Assembly: GCA_014529385.2 (NCBI GenBank)
Contig: CM043970.1
Span: 63,225,496 to 63,289,495 of the forward strand
Direction: 5' to 3'
Origin: Adiantum capillus-veneris
Lineage: Eukaryota; Streptophyta; Polypodiopsida; Polypodiales; Pteridaceae
Length of the DNA stretch: 64,000 nt
Part shown: in pieces, positions 60,352 through 64,000 of the stretch
How positions within the stretch are numbered: the first letter of the stretch is position 1
Layout: each line of letters starts with the position of its first letter
The notes under the pieces: generated by a model
What the model was told of the DNA's origin: nothing
The model's input: only the letters and a program-made list of their open reading frames with translations
The model's database searches: none
Made by a program: the position numbers and the translations under genes

Positions 60352-61468
60352 ATGCATAAACTACCACTTGAAATTCCACCATCACGCCTAGAAGATTACA
60401 AAATAGACATTATATCGGGTAGTGAACCTCCTTGTAGAGCACCTTATCGTGTAAATCCAACCGCACACAAGGAGATACAAACTCCAATCCCTGATTTACT
60501 TGATCGAGGCCTAATCCAACCCAGTAGTTCACCATATGGAGCTCCAGTACTTCTTGTCAAGAAGAAAAATGGAACCTTTCGTATGTGTATCAACTACAGG
60601 GCTTTAAACAAGATCATCATTAAGAATAGGTTTCCTATTCCTAGAGTGGATGATCAATATGTTAGACAAATTGAAAGGGGCAAGCATCTTTAGCAAAATT
60701 GACCTTAAATCAGGGTATCACCAAGTCAAAATGTTTGAACATGATGTCTACAAAATTGCTTTTAGAACACAAACTGGACACTATGAATTTCTTGTCATGC
60801 CATTTGGTTTGACAAATGCACTAGCCAGATTCACACACATGATGAATAGAATTTTCATTAACCATCAAGATTTTGTAATTCTATTTTTTGATGACATTTT
60901 GGTATTCAGTAAATCTGAAGAAGTGCATAAAGAGCACTTAACACATGTATTTGTCTGCTTGCACAAAATCACTTGTATTTGAATTCTGAAAAGAGTTCAA
61001 TTTTCCAATCTGAAATTGAATATTTTGGACACATTGTATCAGGTAAGGGAATACATATAGACCCCAAGAAAATTGAAGCCATTTAGTCATGGCTTAGACC
61101 CAAAAACTTGCATGAGCTACGTTCTTTTATTGGTCTTTATAGCTATTACATGAATTTTTTTCATAGCTTTGCTTACAAGTCACATTATTTGACTCTCTTG
61201 TTGAAGAAAAAAACACCTTATGAATGGATTGATTTACAAGAAAGCTCATTTAATGCAGTTAAACATGTTTTGACTAATGCACCTGTATTGCAATTGCCTG
61301 ATTTTGAAAGACCATCCTTTATGGTAGCTGATGCTAGTGGAAAAGGTATTGGTGCAATCCTTATGCAAGATAACCATCCACTTGCTTTTGAAAGCCGTAA
61401 ATTCAAACCTTCTAAAACAAAGTTGAGTACTTATGATAGTGTGACATTTCATGGCCTAGTAACTTGTG
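60352..61468 (+). pseudogene. Reverse transcriptase and RNase H start of the truncated gypsy element
   Basis: [50 protein letters not shown], then a shift near 60650, [31 protein letters not shown] and the catalytic FFDDILVFS (FxDD). FGHIVSGKGIHIDPKKIEAI with a stop and LHELRSFIGLYSYY follow. RNase H begins ADASGKGIGAILMQ (first catalytic D) and breaks off after KLSTYDSVTFHGLV. Confidence 0.9.
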
Positions 61469-62977
61469 TGTAGAAGAAAATAGCATGACAATAGTGAGCA
61501 TTTTATTAGAATAGATTCCTAATGAGCATAACAAGAGTGCTTCGGTGTAGAGAGCAACAAAAAGCATAACACCTAGTTAGATAGCATGAAAAATACTTCA
61601 AAAGAGAGAGAAATTAAGCTATTGACAACAATTGAGGACCGGATTTACATGGAGCCGGTCCCCCCTCCAAAAAGTTTTGTATTATAGGTTTCTCCCATCA
61701 AGAGAGACATTTTACAATACAATTCTTTGTGTTCTTTCAATACTAGCTAGTGCAATGAAGATGGAAGCTTCAAGCACTAAGCAAAACACTTATAAAACAC
61801 AACATCAATTCCCTCATGGTCTTAGACCCAAGACCTCACACACCTTTGAAGATGGTGAGAGCTAGTGAGGTATGAGAGTAGATTGAGAGGAAGGAGTAGT
61901 CTTATGAGAAAGATGTACATCTCCTCACATAATCACTCATATTAGCATAGCATAGCTTAGTAATTAGCATGATAGAGGACATGAGCATGCATTGAAGCTT
62001 GGCTCTTGGTTGGATTTGCATCACAAAGCCAATAGTTGTTGGTGTAGGCCTCCCTTCTCACAAGCTTGGAGTAGGTGATAAGCTTTCCATTAAAGCTTGA
62101 TAAGGAAATAGAGAGTCTTCTTGCCTCACACATGAGCTTGTGTGAGTGTGTTTGATAATAACTTGACAAATTCAGCCCCCTCTCTCTCTTGGTCGACCCC
62201 TCTTGGATTTTACTCATGCCAATGAAAATTTAGAGGCATAAGTGATAGCATTCTGACATGTGTCTCCCTTTACCCTTTTGTGAGATCTTTAGGTAACTAA
62301 TTAATGCAACTAAACTCTCATTGGACCCCTTTGTCTTCTGGCCAATAGGAATCAGGCAAGCCATTGGGCCGTTGAATGCTCATTGGACCCCTTGGGAGGC
62401 TGTCCAATAGTCTTCTAGAGAGTTTAATTCTTATTGGTTTTTTTATTAAGTTTTTTTAAATGAATTAAACTAGCTTTATTCTAGAATAATTCTCATTGGT
62501 CCACCCTCATGGCCATCCAATAGGATTTGAGTGCACCTTGTGGGCATCTGGACTAGGGAGATGACATGTGTCCCTCATTCCCTTTGTGTAAAGGAAGCTT
62601 GTGAGTGTGTGCGTGTGTGTGTGTGTTTCTCTCTGACCCTCTACTTGCAAGGCTCGCCCCCTCCTTGTTAGGATTCATGAAGACTTTTGGTACACACACA
62701 AAGCATCCAATTTTTACTAAGCTTTGACCATTGGACACAAACTTTGAATTTTGGAACCTTAGCATTTTGGAAATCTTAATGGGCTGAACCTTAGGGTCCT
62801 TAAAGCCCATTGTTGCACATTGCTCTTTTGCAGATGTCCCCCCCTTTGGATCCCTATTGTGGACGGTCTGCCAACTTAACCAATGTTCTAGCTTTTTGTC
62901 CCCTGGCACTTCCCATTAAATGATCAGGTTAACATGAGAAAATCATTTAGGAGAATTAGATATTAGTTATTATGACA
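61469..62977 (-). mobile_element. 3' LTR of a minus-strand chromovirus
   Basis: On the plus strand it runs from TGTAGAAG to TTATGACA, that is TGTCATAA...CTTCTACA on the minus strand, about 1.5 kb with TG...CA ends. It lies between a broken RNase H on the left and, on the right, a purine-rich tract (minus strand TTTCAAGAGAGAGG) and the chromovirus integrase tail. The expected flank on the left is TTGTG or similar; the other flank is outside the window. It contains three ATTGG...CCAATAG pairs (62320-62523) and a GT tract near 62600-62625. The frame 61957-62217 is not supported as a gene. Confidence 0.7.
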
Positions 62978-62995
62978 TTACCTCTCTCTTGAAAT
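62978..62995 (-). other. Polypurine tract of the chromovirus
   Basis: The minus strand reads TTCAAGAGAGAGGTAA directly before the LTR start TGTCATAA. Confidence 0.55.
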
Positions 62996-63330
62996 CATAG
63001 TTGTCCTCGACTATGGTGTAGAGAAGATAAAGCCTATTCATTAGTCCTTTTTCTTGCGGGTAGAGGATCCCTATGTTACCCTACAACATCGTTCCAGAAT
63101 GGATGACTAATCCATTTCGCGCTTGAGAGTCTAAGCTGCTGCAAGCATGTCTGCACATTAGTCCTATCTATCTTCCATAGTAGAGTGACAAGCTCTACTT
63201 GATGTTTGGGAGTCATCATCTCCGCAAACTTGATTATAAGCATCCATACTACTTCACATTTGTGCACAATAAAGAAAAAGAGTCTTATAAGACAGAATCT
63301 TTGTTCATTCTAAACGTTTGTACATTTGCT
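62996..63330 (-). other. 3' untranslated region of the chromovirus
   Basis: No domain; the frame 63267-63076 is short and unassigned. Confidence 0.45.
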
Positions 63331-63339
63331 TACTCTAGG

Positions 63340-64000
63340 GAAGCATTATAAGTATTGACAAGGTTTAGGTTATCCTTTAATTGTATGCCTTGCATCCATC
63401 TAGCATCTTCAAAAGGATAATTCTTAACTTTAATAAGATATCGCCGTATAGTCTTACCGCCTCTTAATACCTTGTCTTCATGTCAGAGAATGGACTCGGG
63501 CTGTAGCACCTCTTCTTGGTCCTCGATCTCCGATGGGTCTTCAATAGTTGGTTCTTGAGGTGGATCTCCTTTGTAAGGCTTTAGTAGGCTCACAAGAAAA
63601 GCATTGTGTATGAGCCAATGGCTAGGCAACTTGAGTTGATAGGCCATCTCATTGATCGGCCTAAGAATCGCGGGAAGGGACCGTAGTACATTTTTGCTAA
63701 CTTAGCATAGTACTTTTGGTGTCCCATAGGATTCTTGCCCGCCGTGTGCCTTAATCGAGACTTGGGAAATTTAAGTAAGACCCAATCATTTTTTTTAAAG
63801 TCTTGGCCTCTTCTATGCTTATCAGCAGCAACCTTTTGCCTTTGCTGTGAGATAGAGATAGCATCCTTAATCTTTTGGAAAGATTCTTGTATGTCTCGGC
63901 TATACTCATCTGCAGCGAAGATCTTCCTGTGTACTTTAAGTAGCAAGGGACTTTTTGATCTTTCCTCAATTACCTCGAAAGGTTCTTTTCTCGTGGAGGA
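63340..64000 (-). pseudogene. Chromovirus integrase C-terminus and chromodomain (runs off the edge)
   Basis: Minus strand: DIQESFQKIKDAISISQQRQ, KVAADKHRRGQDFKKNDWVL, LKFPKSRLRHTAGKNPMGHQ and KYYAKLAKMYYGPF, the GPY/F-type C-terminal module of chromovirus integrase. A frameshift near 63660 follows, then MAYQLKLPSHWLIHNAF, a block often seen before chromodomains, PESIL, an in-frame TGA, HEDKVLRGGKTIRRYLIKVK and NYPFEDARWMQ, a chromodomain (YLIKWKGYP..DATWE in intact ones). It targets integration to modified histones in intact elements. This copy has at least one stop and one shift. Confidence 0.88.

Larger units (their letters stand above)
58894..61468 (+). mobile_element. Ty3/gypsy retrotransposon, truncated in RNase H
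   Basis: Domains in order: Gag with CCHC knuckle, protease, RT and the start of RNase H. It is cut at 61468 by the LTR of another element. The rest (RNase H end, integrase) is not in the window and may lie beyond the right edge. Several stops and shifts are present. Confidence 0.88.

Overview
This window reads as nuclear DNA of a land plant. It holds no complete, intact host gene that I can recognise. What it holds is layered transposable elements, many long GA/CT, GT/CA and AT microsatellites, and broken copies of plant genes: ribosomal proteins eL15-family (RPL27a) and eS26 (RPS26), an S-domain-type receptor-like kinase and a PPR protein. Plant assignment rests on Tat-like and chromovirus-type Ty3/gypsy elements, an L1-type LINE with a zf-RVT tail, Helitron remains and the PPR and kinase fragments. 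A fern or lycophyte would fit the style of the PPR fragment and the microsatellite load, but that is only a weak guess.

Left part (1-22.7 kb) is a nest. An LTR family here called R1 has LTRs of about 2.65 kb, each carrying a GA/CT tract. One complete R1 element lies on the minus strand at 4850-19224: 3' LTR 4850-7503, a Gag-only coding frame at 7592-9733, primer-binding site near 10042-10023, and a 5' LTR at 10045-12052 plus 18597-19224. It is flanked by CTAT on both sides (4846-4849 and 19225-19228). Its 5' LTR is split by a 6.5-kb insertion (12053-18596, flanked by TAAATAA) that carries gene fragments. The R1 element itself sits in the LTR of a second family, R2 (3918-4849 + 19229-19243), which is followed by its own primer-binding site (19245-19262). 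Other R1 copies are a partial LTR at 1-1499, which contains a piece of reverse transcriptase, and a solo LTR at 31542-34886 flanked by GTAG. A second, truncated R2 LTR is at 21836-22719.

Middle part: a decayed Tat-like Ty3/gypsy element with two RNase H domains (22895-29430, plus strand) is interrupted in gag by a 1.34-kb inverted-repeat element in TTAA sites. A pyrimidine-rich kilobase (29.7-30.7 kb) follows. Next come the solo R1 LTR and a Helitron-type relic (35.2-38.5 kb) whose PIF1 helicase runs directly into an endonuclease/exonuclease/phosphatase domain. A Helitron-like 3' terminus is seen at 41365. At 41.7-42.3 kb there is an array of about seven stem-loop modules with different stems but a similar loop core, then an Ac-like hAT end and a kinase pseudogene.

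Right part: an L1-type LINE on the minus strand (about 44.6-50.1 kb), LTR-retrotransposon leader sequences with a tRNA-type primer-binding site at 52.9 kb, a PPR pseudogene fragment (55.1 kb), two initiator-Met-type primer-binding-site relics, and a Ty3/gypsy element (58.9-61.5 kb) cut off inside RNase H by the 3' LTR (61469-62977) of a minus-strand chromovirus whose integrase tail and chromodomain run off the right edge.

All coding calls are from motif reading by eye; no alignment or database search was run. Nearly all coding regions carry stops or frameshifts, so they are annotated as relics.
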